A DNA stretch of 64,000 nt, from assembly GCA_004299095.1 (NCBI GenBank), contig SCQQ01000074.1:62001-126000 (forward strand). Direction: 5' to 3'. Each line of letters begins with the position of its first letter. Position 1 is the stretch's first letter. This DNA is from Burkholderiaceae bacterium (lineage in GTDB: Bacteria; Pseudomonadota; Gammaproteobacteria; Burkholderiales; Burkholderiaceae_C). The translations under genes were made by a program, and so were the position numbers. Below, piece after piece: positions 9,926 through 19,033 of this stretch. Under the pieces are notes generated by a model. The model saw only the letters and a list, made by a program, of their open reading frames with translations, had not been told where the DNA came from and made no database searches.

Positions 9926-10420
9926 GCCGCGCCAAATCGATGTCGAGCCGAGTCCAGCAAACGAGGATTGGTCGTGACGATGCCGGCTAGCCGTGGACCT
10001 TGGGGCCAGGCTCGCGGTGCGGCTCGCGCCACCCGAACGACAGATGATTTCGACAACACGTGATAGAGACGCAAGAGTGGCGGGCTACGCGCCTGCGGCG
10101 ATACCGAAAGATCGGCTTTGCGCCCGGCCAACGGCCCATGAGCGCCTAGAATGAACATACGATTTTAAGCCGCGCACCGGTCCGCCGGAAAACCGGGCGT
10201 GCGACTGCCGCCATTACGCTCGCAACCGGTCCCGCCGGCAACCTGGCTGTCGGCCATTCACCCAGAGGACGTCCCATGTATCCGAGCCGCAGCACGCTTC
10301 AGCCGACACGCGTCGTGCTTTGCTCGCGTGGGCCGTGCGCAAACGACTCATCGCAGACCCTGATCAAGTGCCGGTACAACACCAGGCACACGAACTGAGC
10401 TGCCCATCTCTGCGAAAAAA
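9926..10420. other. Intergenic region between hda and the AI-2E permease
   Basis: About 495 bases between two divergent genes. I see no conserved protein here. It contains an imperfect direct repeat: an accggtccgccgg-type block at about 10175-10187 is repeated as accggtcccgccgg at about 10225-10238. It also holds a TAGAAT hexamer at 10147-10152 and a 40-codon ORF with a good ribosome site, listed separately. Promoters for both flanking genes presumably lie here. Confidence 0.5.
10276..10398 (+). CDS. Possible 40-residue leader ORF
   Basis: An ATG 7 bases after a GAGGA ribosome site opens a 40-codon frame starting MYPSRSTLQPTRVVLC and ending at TGA 22 bases before the AI-2E permease start. 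I do not recognise the product. It has two cysteines in its first half, no membrane segment and no signal peptide. The strength of the ribosome site, compared with none before the permease ATG, makes a translated leader or coupling peptide conceivable. Chance occurrence in GC-rich DNA is equally possible. Confidence 0.25.
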   Translation: MYPSRSTLQPTRVVLCSRGPCANDSSQTLIKCRYNTRHTN

Positions 10421-11599
10421 ATGGCAACTACCCATCCGGTCGACCCCCACGGCGCGCGCACACCCGAACGCGGGCCGCACCCGGTAATCCGCGAGGTCGT
10501 GCCCGCCCCGCAAGCGCTCGACGTCGAGGCAAGCACACGGCACCCGAAACGGTCCGCCAGGCACTCCAGCGGTCATTCCTCATCCCCCATCAGCGCCGTG
10601 CGCCGACGGGCCACGCTGGTCAGCCACGTTCTGGTGGCCGGCACGCTCTTGCTGGTAATGCGCTACGGCCTACTGGCCGGGCTGCTGTGCCTGTGTCTCG
10701 GGTTCCTGGCGACGCGTGGATTGAGCCAGCCGATCGGCCGTCTGCTCGGCAGCAAGAAAAGCTACGCGCCCGTGATCGCGGGAACGCTCGTGGCGATCGC
10801 GCCGCTGGTGCTGCTGGCACTGACCGTCCCGCGCACGCGCCATCTCATCATCGACGCGCCGTCGCAGTACCGCGAGTTGCTGGCGTTCCTGGCGCAAACC
10901 GTGCTGGAGCTGCGCGACAAGCTGCCGCGCGACATCGCCGCCCAGTTGCCGGTCGGCGCAGCCGACGTGCAGCACGCCATCGCCACCTACCTCGCGAGCA
11001 AGGCGGGCAAGCTGGCCGACGCCGGCCGCACCTGGATCATGGGGCTGCTGCTGGCTTTCATCGGGCTTTTGATCGGCGTGCTCGCGGCTGCACGCAGCAA
11101 ACCCGTGCGCCGTCCACGGCCGCTGGCCGCCGCCCTGCGCGACCGGATTCGGCATTTCGGCCGCGTGTTCACGCAGATCATCGTGGCGCAGTTCTGGATT
11201 GCGCTCTTCAACACCAGCCTGACGGCCATTTTTCTGCTGGTCGTCATGCCGCTCTGGGAAGGGCGCCTGCCCTACACCACGGCGCTCTTGCTGCTGACGT
11301 TCATGGCCGGGCTGATTCCCATCGTCGGCAACCTGATCTGCAACACGGTCCTGACCCTGGTGGGCCTTTCGGTCTCGCTGCCGGTGGCGATCGCTTGCCT
11401 GATTTTCCTGATCGCCATCCACAAGACCGAATATTTCATCAATGCCAAGGTCGTCGGCCAGCGCGTGCATATGGGCGCTTGGGAGCTGCTCACGGTGATG
11501 TTCGCCATGGAAGCGATTTTTGGCGCCGCCGGCCTGGTGGCCGCACCGCTCTTCTACGCCTACGCCAAGCAGGAGCTGGAAGCGAGCGGCTGGGTGTAG
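10421..11599 (+). CDS. AI-2E family transporter (PerM/YdiK-like permease)
   Basis: A 392-residue inner-membrane protein of the AI-2E exporter superfamily. Members include the quorum-signal exporter TqsA, but most have unknown substrates. About eight hydrophobic helices lie from residue 68 onward. Family features include the central amphipathic stretch rich in AAQLPVGAADVQHA and the C-terminal helices with GLIPIVGNLICNT and GAAGLVAAPLFYAY. The first 65 residues are hydrophilic, rich in His, Pro, Arg and Ser, and not conserved. No convincing ribosome site precedes the ATG, so the start may lie further downstream. In relatives this gene lies between purM and hda; purM is not seen here. Confidence 0.82.
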   Translation: MATTHPVDPHGARTPERGPHPVIREVVPAPQALDVEASTRHPKRSARHSSGHSSSPISAVRRRATLVSHVLVAGTLLLVMRYGLLAGLLCLCLGFLATRGLSQPIGRLLGSKKSYAPVIAGTLVAIAPLVLLALTVPRTRHLIIDAPSQYRELLAFLAQTVLELRDKLPRDIAAQLPVGAADVQHAIATYLASKAGKLADAGRTWIMGLLLAFIGLLIGVLAAARSKPVRRPRPLAAALRDRIRHFGRVFTQIIVAQFWIALFNTSLTAIFLLVVMPLWEGRLPYTTALLLLTFMAGLIPIVGNLICNTVLTLVGLSVSLPVAIACLIFLIAIHKTEYFINAKVVGQRVHMGAWELLTVMFAMEAIFGAAGLVAAPLFYAYAKQELEASGWV

Positions 11600-11847
11600 C
11601 GGCCCGCCCGACGCCTGTCATTGGCTCGCACGAACGTGCTTTCCGTCCGACATCTGGCGGGACGACTGTCCTCGCTGCGCTGTGGCATGATCTCGCTGCA
11701 CTTCGATGACGACCGCCTGGCGGGGTCATGACAAAGCGTGGTGGCAAAGCCGTCGCGCAGCGGCAAAGTCATCTTTCATTGCGTCAATGAAACCGCTGGT
11801 CGCGCTTTCTTCCGGCGCACCAACTCCGCTGCGTGGGGTTGAGCCGC

Positions 11848-14133
11848 TCAGCGCGCCGCAGCCGCAGTACGCAACGCCTGCGCTGCCGCCACCATATGCG
11901 CGAGCGCCGGCACCACCTCCGACCACTGGCGCGTTTTCAGGCCGCAATCCGGATTCACCCACAGGCGCTTCGGCGGAATGCGCTTGGCGGCTTCGCGCAT
12001 CAAATGCACCATGTGATCTTCCGTCGGGATGTTGGGCGAGTGGATGTCATATACCCCTGGGCCGATGCCGTTCGGGTATTTGAAGTGATCGAACGCATCC
12101 AGCAGCTCCATGTCGGAGCGTGACGTTTCGATCGTAATCACGTCGGCGTCTAGCGCCGCGATCGACGCGATGATGTCGTTGAATTCCGAATAGCACATGT
12201 GCGTGTGGATTTGCGTTTCGTCACGCACGCCGCCCGCGGTGATGCGGAAGCACTCCACCGCCCAGTCCAAGTACGCCTGCCACTCGGCCTTGCGAAGCGG
12301 CAGCCCTTCGCGCAACGCCGGCTCGTCGATCTGGATCACGCGCACGCCGGCCTTTTCCAGGTCCAGCACCTCGGCCCGCATCGCCAGCGCGAGCTGTTTG
12401 CAGGTGGTGGAGCGCGGTTGGTCGTTGCGCACGAACGACCAGTTAAGCATCGTGACCGGCCCGGTCAACATGGCTTTCATGGGCCGTTGCGTGAGCGATT
12501 GCGCGTACTGCGTCCATGCCACCGTCATCGCCTTGGGGCGGTTGATGTCGCCAAAAATGATGGGGGGCTTGACGCAGCGTGAACCATAGGACTGCACCCA
12601 GCCGAACTGGCTGAACGCGTAGCCGCCCAACTGTTCGCCGAAGTATTCGACCATGTCGTTGCGCTCGGCCTCGCCGTGCACCAGCACGTCCAGGCCCAGC
12701 TTTTCCTGTTCGCGCACGCAATGCTCGATTTCCGCACGCATGGCGGCTTCATAGGCCGCGTCGGTCAGGCGGCCGGCCTTGTGCTCGCTGCGCGCATGGC
12801 GGATTTCCCTGGTTTGCGGGAAGGAGCCGATGGTGGTGGTCGGGTACGGCGGCAGTTTCAGAATCGCAGCCTGCTTGGCGGCACGGACCTCGTAGCCGCT
12901 CTGGCGCTGGCCCGACGCCGGGTTGATGGCGGCGATCGCGGCTTGAACGGCGGCGTTGTTCACGCGCGGCGAGCCCTTGCGCGCATCCAGCGCGGCGCGA
13001 TTGGTCTTGAGTTCGGCCGCAACCGCGCCCCGGCCTTCGTTCAGCGCCCGTGCCAGCAGCGTGATTTCATCCAGCTTCTGCAAGGCGAACGCGAGCCATG
13101 ATTTCACGTCAGCCGTCAGCTTCTGCTCGCTCTTCAAATCGACCGGCACATGCAGCAGCGAGCACGACGGCGCCAGCCACAGGCGATCACCCAGGCGCTT
13201 GGCGATGGGCTCCAACCAATCCAGCAACGCCTCCAAATCCTCTTTCCAGATGTTGCGGCCATCGACCACGCCCAGCGACAGGATCTTGGGCGCCGGCAGG
13301 TGCTGCACCAGCGCGTCCACGTCTTCGCGGCCGTTCAGCGCATCGATATGCACACCGGCCACGGGCAACGCCATCACCAGATCCCGATTGCCCTTGAGCG
13401 CGCCGAAATAGGTCGTCAGGAGCAGCTTGACCTTGCCCTTGGCGAGCGCGGCATAGGCGGTCTTGAACGCCTGCTGCCAGCGCAAGTCGAGTTCAGTCAC
13501 CAGGATTGGCTCGTCAATCTGTACCCATTCGACCCCCGCTGCGGCCAGGCGATCGAGCAGTTCCACGTACACCGGCAGCAGGCGCTCCAGCAGCGCCAGC
13601 TTGTCGGAATCGTCCTTGGCCTTGCCGAGCGCCAGATAGGTCACCGGCCCGATGAGCACCGGCTTGGCGTGAACCCCCTGAGCCTCCGCTTCCTGCAGTT
13701 GCTCAAGCAACCGGCTTGCATCCAGCGCAAACGCCGTATCCGCCTTGAACTCGGGCACGATGTAGTGGTAGTTGGTGTTGAACCACTTGGTCATCTCGCC
13801 TGCCGCGACCGGCGTGCTGTGGCTCGCCTTGGCGGAGCGGCCGCGCGCGACGCGAAAGTAGTTGTCGAGCGCGTCGCCCTGGAAACCCTGCACGCGCTCC
13901 GGCGGGTTGCCGAGCGTGAAACTCATGTCCAGCATTTGGTCGTAGAACGCAAAATCGCCCACCGGCGCCCAGGTGAGGTTTTTCTGGTCGGCCCAGTGCC
14001 GGCGGCGCAGGCGCGCGCCCGTGGCTTTCAGTTCATCCAGCGAAGACGCGTCTTTCCAATACGACTCGAGTGCGAACTTCAGCTCGCGCTGCGCGCCGAT
14101 GCGCGGGAAACCCAGATTGTGTGTACTGACCAT
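11848..14133 (-). CDS. metE: Cobalamin-independent methionine synthase
   Basis: Transfers the methyl group of 5-methyltetrahydropteroyl-triglutamate to homocysteine, the last step of methionine synthesis without B12. The start is the ATG giving [20 protein letters not shown], preceded by AAGG; the 26-residue upstream extension is rejected. At 761 residues it has the usual length. The C-terminal catalytic half carries [38 protein letters not shown] and the zinc ligands in HTHMCYSEF and NPDCGLKTR. The gene is divergent from metR, with MetR-type palindromes in the 103-base gap, matching the well-known metE-metR control circuit. Confidence 0.97.
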   Translation of the reverse strand: MVSTHNLGFPRIGAQRELKFALESYWKDASSLDELKATGARLRRRHWADQKNLTWAPVGDFAFYDQMLDMSFTLGNPPERVQGFQGDALDNYFRVARGRSAKASHSTPVAAGEMTKWFNTNYHYIVPEFKADTAFALDASRLLEQLQEAEAQGVHAKPVLIGPVTYLALGKAKDDSDKLALLERLLPVYVELLDRLAAAGVEWVQIDEPILVTELDLRWQQAFKTAYAALAKGKVKLLLTTYFGALKGNRDLVMALPVAGVHIDALNGREDVDALVQHLPAPKILSLGVVDGRNIWKEDLEALLDWLEPIAKRLGDRLWLAPSCSLLHVPVDLKSEQKLTADVKSWLAFALQKLDEITLLARALNEGRGAVAAELKTNRAALDARKGSPRVNNAAVQAAIAAINPASGQRQSGYEVRAAKQAAILKLPPYPTTTIGSFPQTREIRHARSEHKAGRLTDAAYEAAMRAEIEHCVREQEKLGLDVLVHGEAERNDMVEYFGEQLGGYAFSQFGWVQSYGSRCVKPPIIFGDINRPKAMTVAWTQYAQSLTQRPMKAMLTGPVTMLNWSFVRNDQPRSTTCKQLALAMRAEVLDLEKAGVRVIQIDEPALREGLPLRKAEWQAYLDWAVECFRITAGGVRDETQIHTHMCYSEFNDIIASIAALDADVITIETSRSDMELLDAFDHFKYPNGIGPGVYDIHSPNIPTEDHMVHLMREAAKRIPPKRLWVNPDCGLKTRQWSEVVPALAHMVAAAQALRTAAAAR

Positions 14134-14197
14134 GAAAATGCCTTGAGATAACCCGAATGACAACCTTAGGGTACAAAGCCTGATGCGTGAAGTAAAG

Positions 14198-14210
14198 TGA
14201 TGTTTTCTCA
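14198..14210. promoter_or_regulatory. Degenerate MetR-type box
   Basis: TGAT-GTTTT-CTCA is a two-mismatch version of the MetR consensus TGAA-N5-TTCA and lies within a longer GTGA-N7-TCAC palindrome. It is 9 bases from the perfect box. Tandem sites of this kind are typical of metE-metR regions. Confidence 0.5.
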
Positions 14211-14218
14211 CAAATCAA

Positions 14219-14231
14219 TGAAATCCATTCA
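14219..14231. promoter_or_regulatory. Perfect MetR operator
   Basis: TGAA-ATCCA-TTCA matches exactly the MetR consensus TGAA-N5-TTCA. It lies in the metE-metR divergent gap and ends 5 bases before the metR ATG, so binding there would also block metR expression. Autorepression of metR and activation of metE are known for the family; both are inferred here. Confidence 0.75.
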
Positions 14232-14236
14232 CTCAT

Positions 14237-15142
14237 ATGCTCGAACGCTCGCACCTTGCCATCGTCCGTGAAGTCAGCCGGCAGGGCACGCTTACCGCGG
14301 CCGCCGACGCGCTGTGCGTGACGCAGTCGGCACTCAGCCATTCGATCCGGAAGCTGGAGCGGCAGCTCGGCATCACGCTGTGGCTGCGCGAAGGCCGCAC
14401 CTTGCGCCTCACGCAGGCCGGGCGCTATCTGCTCGGCGTGGCGCAACGCCTGCTGCCGCAACTGGAACTGGCCGAACAGCAGATGACCCAATTCGCACGC
14501 GGCGAGCGCGGCACGCTGCGCATCGGCATGGAATGCCACCCGTGCTACCAGTGGTTGCTGAAGGTCGTCGCGCCTTACCTGAAAACCTGGCCGACCGTGG
14601 ACGTGGATGTCAAGCAGGCGTTCCAGTTCGGCGGCATCGCCGCGCTGCTCGATCGGCAGATCGATTTGCTGGTGACCCCTGATCCCGTGAACGTGGCCGG
14701 CCTGCATTTCGAACCGGTGTTCGATTACGAGCAAGTGTTGGTCGTGGGACGCGAGCACCCGCTCGCGTCCGCGCGCGCCGTCCGGCCGGAGCAACTGGCG
14801 GGCGAAGTGTTGATCACTTATCCGGTCACGCTCGATCGGCTGGATATCTACACCCAGTTCCTCAATCCCGCGGGCATCGTCCCACGGCGCCACAAGACCA
14901 TCGAGACCACCGACATCATGTTGCAAATGGTGGCCAGCGGCCGCGGCGTCACCGCGTTGCCGCGCTGGCTGGTGGGCGAGTACGCGCAGCAACTCGGCCT
15001 GGTGGCCCTGCGGCTGGGCGCCAAGGGTGTTCCCAAGCAGATCCACTTGGGCGCGCGCATCGATGAACTGGACACCGACTATTTGCGCGCCTTCGTTGCG
15101 CAAGCGCAAACCACGCGACAAGCGAATGCCGCAGCGCCCTGA
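14237..15142 (+). CDS. metR: LysR-type regulator MetR
   Basis: Homocysteine-responsive LysR-family activator of metE and other methionine genes. The N-terminal winged helix is clear: LAIVREVSRQGTLTAAADAL, then TQSALSHSIRKLERQLG with the recognition helix, then LRLTQAGRYLLG. The effector domain follows from about residue 90 (LRIGMECHPCYQWLLKVV). Length 301 residues, as expected. There is no good ribosome site before the ATG because the operator occupies that position. Function is assigned from sequence and from its divergent position opposite metE. Confidence 0.92.
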   Translation: MLERSHLAIVREVSRQGTLTAAADALCVTQSALSHSIRKLERQLGITLWLREGRTLRLTQAGRYLLGVAQRLLPQLELAEQQMTQFARGERGTLRIGMECHPCYQWLLKVVAPYLKTWPTVDVDVKQAFQFGGIAALLDRQIDLLVTPDPVNVAGLHFEPVFDYEQVLVVGREHPLASARAVRPEQLAGEVLITYPVTLDRLDIYTQFLNPAGIVPRRHKTIETTDIMLQMVASGRGVTALPRWLVGEYAQQLGLVALRLGAKGVPKQIHLGARIDELDTDYLRAFVAQAQTTRQANAAAP

Positions 15143-15163
15143 AACGCCGCGCCCGCATCGCCG

Positions 15164-16018
15164 CTACTGCACCCAGCCGCCCAAATCTTCGAGCAGTTCC
15201 AGCATCGCGCCGCGGTCGTCGGCGTCGCCCACGTGGCTCAGGTAGCGCGACAGATCGGCGCGGGCACGCTGGCGTTCGCCCAGTTCCGCCAGCGCCAAGG
15301 CACGTTCGCGGTATTCGGCCCAGGCTCGCGGCAACAGCGTGATCATGCGGTCCTGCACCGCCACCAGCAATTCCCAGTGTGCTTCGGTGCGGTGGATGGC
15401 CTGCAGGTTGCGCAACATGCGCGCCAGAATCTCGCGCGGCGTGGCCGGGCTGAGGTAGCCCGCGAGCAGCGTGCCCTCGTCGCGGCTGGCGATCATGCGC
15501 TGCTCGGACCAGGCTTCCAGGCGCGCCACCAGGTCGCGTTCGCTCAGCGACTGCCCGGTAAACGGATCGATTACGACCCGGCCCATGCCGATGTCGGTCT
15601 GCACCAGGAAGTGTCCTGGGAAATTCACGCCGCTGGATTTCAGCTCCAGGCTGCGCGCCAGCTCGAGCCACAACACGCCGAGCGTTATCGGGATGCCGCG
15701 GCGCTTGTTCAGCACCACGTGCAGGTAACTGTTGTCGGCGTTGTAGTAGTCGTTGACGTTGCCGGAAAAACCCAGTTCGGAGAAGAAAAACTGGCCGAGC
15801 AGATGCAGGCGCTCGAGCGCGCTCGATTCCACTTTCATGCGGCGCTTGAGGCGCCGCTCCAACCGGTCCAGGTCACCCAGGACTTGCTGCAGGTCGAGCG
15901 CTGGCTCCTCGTCCTGTGCCAGGCTGGCGGCGGCTTCGAGCAACGGCAGTTCATCATCGCTTTGCACCAGCATGGCGAAGTATTCCAGCGGGGACGGAGC
16001 GGACCAGTTCGTATCCAT
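15164..16018 (-). CDS. SirB1-like transglutaminase-fold/TPR protein
   Basis: A 284-residue cytosolic protein of the SirB1 family: a transglutaminase-like core followed by short tetratricopeptide-like helices. Visible motifs are YYNADNSYLHVVLNKRRGIP and ITLGVLWLELAR, then NFPGHFLVQTD with the conserved His, and VVIDPFTGQSLSERDL. The C-terminal LLPRAWAEYRERALALAELG region resembles TPR repeats. The fold is known, but the biochemical activity of the family is not settled. It follows murJ on the same strand with an 80-base gap. Confidence 0.85.
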   Translation of the reverse strand: MDTNWSAPSPLEYFAMLVQSDDELPLLEAAASLAQDEEPALDLQQVLGDLDRLERRLKRRMKVESSALERLHLLGQFFFSELGFSGNVNDYYNADNSYLHVVLNKRRGIPITLGVLWLELARSLELKSSGVNFPGHFLVQTDIGMGRVVIDPFTGQSLSERDLVARLEAWSEQRMIASRDEGTLLAGYLSPATPREILARMLRNLQAIHRTEAHWELLVAVQDRMITLLPRAWAEYRERALALAELGERQRARADLSRYLSHVGDADDRGAMLELLEDLGGWVQ

Positions 16019-16098
16019 GATGAGGTTTTAGGCGGATGGGATCGTGCCGTCAACTCGGGCGCTGCGCAGCAAACTCTGGCCCCGAATTCCGGCCATTG

Positions 16099-17652
16099 TT
16101 ACAGGCGCAGCAGCTGGCGCGGACGCATGCCGAACGCCGCCAGCGATCCGAAATAAACCAGCGCGGCGCCCAGCAGCGCAAGCACCAGAAAGCCGGCGCG
16201 CTGGGCGCCCGGGAGCGCCACCCAGTTGACGGCGCGCGCGGCCCAACCCAGGAACAGGCAAAGCAGCAACGTCGCCGCGATGACTTTGGCGCCAAACGCT
16301 TTCCAGCCCTTTTCCGGGCGGTAGCTGCCGCGTCGAATCAGGCCGCGCAACAGCCAGCCGGCGTTGAGCAGCGCGCCCAGGCTGATGGAGAGCGTGAGCG
16401 CCGCGTGCTGCAGGAACGGCACGAAGATCGCATTGAACATCTGCGTGACGACCAGCACGACGATGGCGATGCGCACCGGCGTCCGGATATCAAGCTTGGC
16501 GTAATACCCCGGTGCCAGCACCTTGACGCCGACCAGGCCAACAAGCCCGACGCCGTAAAACACCAACGCAAACGCCGTGCGCTCGACGTCGTGCACGGAA
16601 AAACGGCCGTAGTAAAAGAGTGTGGCCACCAGCGGCGTGGCAAACATCAGGAGTCCGGCCGCGCACGGCAAGGTCAGCAGCAACACCAACCGCAAACCCC
16701 AGTCGAGCATCTTCGAGTAACGCACGTGGTCGCCACTGGCATAAGCACCCGCCAGTTGCGGCGTGAGCACCACGCCAAGCGCCACGCCCAGCAGCGCCGT
16801 CGGAAATTCCATCAGCCGGTCGGCATAAAAAAGCCAGGTCACGCTGCCCACCGCCAGGTAGGACGCAATCTGGGTGTTGATCAGAAGCGAGAGCTGCGCC
16901 ACGCCCACGCCGAGCAGCGCGGGCAACATCAGCTTGAGCACCTGCTGCACGCCAGCGTCGCCCCAAGCCGCGCGCACTTGGCGCCAACCCAGGCGAATGC
17001 GCGGCAACACGCCGACATGGGCCAGCGCCGGAATTTGCACGGCCAGTTGCAGCACGCCGCCCGCCATCACGCCCACGGCCATGACATAAATCGGCTCGAT
17101 CCCCATGCGCTGAAACCATGGCGCGCCGAACCACGCCGCCACGATCATCGACAGATTCAGCAGAATCGGCGTGGCTGCCGGCACGGCGAAATGGCGCCAC
17201 GTATTGAGAACGCCCGCGGACAGCGCCACCAGCGACATGCAGGCGATGTAGGGCACCATCACCCGCGTCATGAGCACGCCCGCGGCGAACTCCGATTCCT
17301 TCAGGCCGCTGGCCAAAACCCACATCAAGACCGGTGCGCCAATCACGCCCGCGATACTGACCAGAATCAGCGCGGCCACCAGAACGGTGGCCACGGCATC
17401 GATCAGGACCTGGGTGGCGGCGTCGCCACGGCGCGCCTTGCTGCTGGCGAGCACCGGGACGAAAGCCTGGCTGAAAGCGCCTTCGGCGAACAGGCGGCGC
17501 ATCAGGTTGGGAATGCGAAACGCCACGTTGAAGGCGTCGGTAAGGCCGCTTACGCCGAACACCGCAGCCATCAGCAAATCGCGTGCCAGGCCCGTGATGC
17601 GCGAAGCCAGAGTCAGGAGAGAAACGATGGAGGCGGATCGGATCAGGCTCAC
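16099..17652 (-). CDS. murJ: Lipid II flippase MurJ
   Basis: Inner-membrane flippase that moves lipid II across the cytoplasmic membrane for peptidoglycan synthesis. The 517-residue protein has about 14 hydrophobic segments. MOP-superfamily and MurJ motifs are present: SRITGLARDLLMAAVFG, DAFNVAFRIPNLMRRLFAEG and AFSQAFVPVLA at the N terminus, with arginines in the first helices that line the cavity. It is divergent from rpsT, a conserved pairing in betaproteobacteria, with a SirB1-like gene downstream. Confidence 0.96.
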   Translation of the reverse strand: MSLIRSASIVSLLTLASRITGLARDLLMAAVFGVSGLTDAFNVAFRIPNLMRRLFAEGAFSQAFVPVLASSKARRGDAATQVLIDAVATVLVAALILVSIAGVIGAPVLMWVLASGLKESEFAAGVLMTRVMVPYIACMSLVALSAGVLNTWRHFAVPAATPILLNLSMIVAAWFGAPWFQRMGIEPIYVMAVGVMAGGVLQLAVQIPALAHVGVLPRIRLGWRQVRAAWGDAGVQQVLKLMLPALLGVGVAQLSLLINTQIASYLAVGSVTWLFYADRLMEFPTALLGVALGVVLTPQLAGAYASGDHVRYSKMLDWGLRLVLLLTLPCAAGLLMFATPLVATLFYYGRFSVHDVERTAFALVFYGVGLVGLVGVKVLAPGYYAKLDIRTPVRIAIVVLVVTQMFNAIFVPFLQHAALTLSISLGALLNAGWLLRGLIRRGSYRPEKGWKAFGAKVIAATLLLCLFLGWAARAVNWVALPGAQRAGFLVLALLGAALVYFGSLAAFGMRPRQLLRL

Positions 17653-17733
17653 GGGAGCGTCTCAGGCAATTGCGGGCGTGCCGCACCAAAGCGCGTGAAG
17701 TGTAGTCGCTCAGTCCTCGGCGCCCATATTCGC

Positions 17734-17739
17734 TAAAAT
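17734..17739 (+). promoter_or_regulatory. Candidate -10 element for rpsT
   Basis: TAAAAT lies about 46 bases before the rpsT ATG in the murJ-rpsT divergent gap. No clear -35 hexamer is visible at 16-18 bases. Confidence 0.4.
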
Positions 17740-17785
17740 GCGCGGTTCTGTCACATCATCAGCAAGCTCGAAAAGGAATATTTCA

Positions 17786-18088
17786 ATGGCGACTGAAAAG
17801 CCGAAAAAGAAAAACCCGCGCCTGGCCTCCGGCCGCAAGCGCGCGCGTCAGGATATCAGGCTCAACGCGCACAACACGTCGTTGCGCTCGAAATACCGCA
17901 CCGCGGTGAAGAACGTCGAAAAAGCCGTCCTCGCGGGCGATCAGGACAAGGCCAAGGCGGCGTTCACGATCATGCAATCGGTGGTGGACAGCGTCGCGGA
18001 CAAGAACATCTTTCACAAGAACAAGGCGGCGCGCGACAAACATCGCCTGGCCGTCAGGGTGAAGGCGCTCGCGAAGAGCGCCGCGTAA
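17786..18088 (+). CDS. rpsT: 30S ribosomal protein S20
   Basis: Helical protein of the small ribosomal subunit. The start is the ATG giving [19 protein letters not shown], preceded by AAAAGGA; the 16-residue upstream extension is rejected. The 100-residue, Lys/Arg/Ala-rich product contains the conserved [19 protein letters not shown] and [19 protein letters not shown] segments, and is slightly longer than E. coli S20 (87) through extra N-terminal residues. It is transcribed alone and followed by a strong terminator. Confidence 0.95.
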   Translation: MATEKPKKKNPRLASGRKRARQDIRLNAHNTSLRSKYRTAVKNVEKAVLAGDQDKAKAAFTIMQSVVDSVADKNIFHKNKAARDKHRLAVRVKALAKSAA

Positions 18089-18160
18089 CCCGCACGAAGT
18101 GCAGCCCGGGCGGCGCCCACGCAACGCCGCCTGCCGTTTGAATCGGTGCGCTGTGACAGA

Positions 18161-18186
18161 AAAAAACCGCCTTCGGGCGGTTTTTT
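18161..18186. terminator. Rho-independent terminator after rpsT, bidirectional
   Basis: CCGCC-TTCG-GGCGG stem-loop flanked by six A residues on the left and six T residues on the right. The UUCG tetraloop is very stable. Because both flanks are homopolymeric, it can terminate rpsT and also the convergent cytochrome gene. Confidence 0.92.
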
Positions 18187-18226
18187 GATGGATGCCTCGC
18201 TGTCGTTCCCGGGTATCGACGCACGT

Positions 18227-18679
18227 CTACCCCCCATAGAAGTGGTCGATGAACTTCTGCCGGAACTGTTCGTGGCACCCGAGGCAGCTCTGCTGGATTT
18301 TTGCGTAGTCGGCCACCACGGCCTGGCCGTCGCCTTTCTTCGCGGCGTCTCCCATCGCTGCCGCGTCATCCTTGGCTTTCACGTCGAAGCCGCGAAACTT
18401 GGGCGCGTCGATGTTCAACCACGCCAGGATTTTCACTTTCTCGAGAATAGGCGGCTCGGCGTGGTTGGCGATCCTGGGCGCAAGTTCAGCCACCGTCTGC
18501 CAGTCCTTCTGCGAAATGGCGCCGTTCACCGCGTTCATGTCGCTGTCCAGTTGCAGCATGATGCCGCGCAACGCCATGGGCTTGGGCTGATCGGCGCTCT
18601 GCGCCATGGCGCAGATTGGCCCCAGCGCCAGCGCAAAGACCAGGGCCCTGGCCAAAGACCAGTCGATCGAACACTGCAT
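18227..18679 (-). CDS. Cytochrome c'-like periplasmic monoheme protein
   Basis: A 150-residue secreted protein. The ATG at 18679 follows a GAAGGG ribosome site and opens a signal peptide with hydrophobic core ALVFALALGPICAMA and likely cleavage after AMA. The single heme site CLGCH lies about 15 residues from the C terminus in a SCLGCHEQFRQKF context, as in cytochromes c', with a mostly helical body before it. Cytochromes c' bind NO and are linked to nitrosative stress resistance in some bacteria. Whether this one does is unknown; it could also be a small electron carrier. It is transcribed convergently with rpsT. Confidence 0.75.
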   Translation of the reverse strand: MQCSIDWSLARALVFALALGPICAMAQSADQPKPMALRGIMLQLDSDMNAVNGAISQKDWQTVAELAPRIANHAEPPILEKVKILAWLNIDAPKFRGFDVKAKDDAAAMGDAAKKGDGQAVVADYAKIQQSCLGCHEQFRQKFIDHFYGG

Positions 18680-19033
18680 GGATGAACCCTTCAAAATCAA
18701 GTGCCGGTTCGGTTGGGACTTTCGGCGCGCGCGGTCAATCGATCCACCGCGCACCGCGCCCGGCAATGCAGGCCGCGGACATCAGCCCCAACACGACACG
18801 TCCAAGTGTGCTCCCACGCCCGGCGCGAGCCAACCGGAGCCCGCATCCCCGTGCGGGTTATTGGTCCGCACATCCGGCGTCGATTCCAATCCACAACTCC
18901 GTGCGCGTCGTGCTGCACGGGCGACAAGCCGGAGGCGTCCCGCCGGCACCGCCGATCCACTCCATCTGCCTAAAATGACCCTCCCGCGGGCCTCGTTGGC
19001 CCGTTTCTTGTTTGCTTTCGAGGGAAACCGACC
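18680..19033. other. Divergent intergenic region before argD
   Basis: About 354 bases between the cytochrome c'-like gene and argD. No conserved coding sequence is seen. A TAAAAT hexamer at about 18971-18976 could be the argD -10 element, 58 bases before the GTG, but no good -35 partner is visible and no ARG-box-like palindrome was recognised. Confidence 0.4.

Noticed and set aside
16036-17736. A 566-codon plus-strand ORF opposite murJ
   Set aside because: Antisense of murJ; Gln/His/Arg-rich with no recognisable domain.
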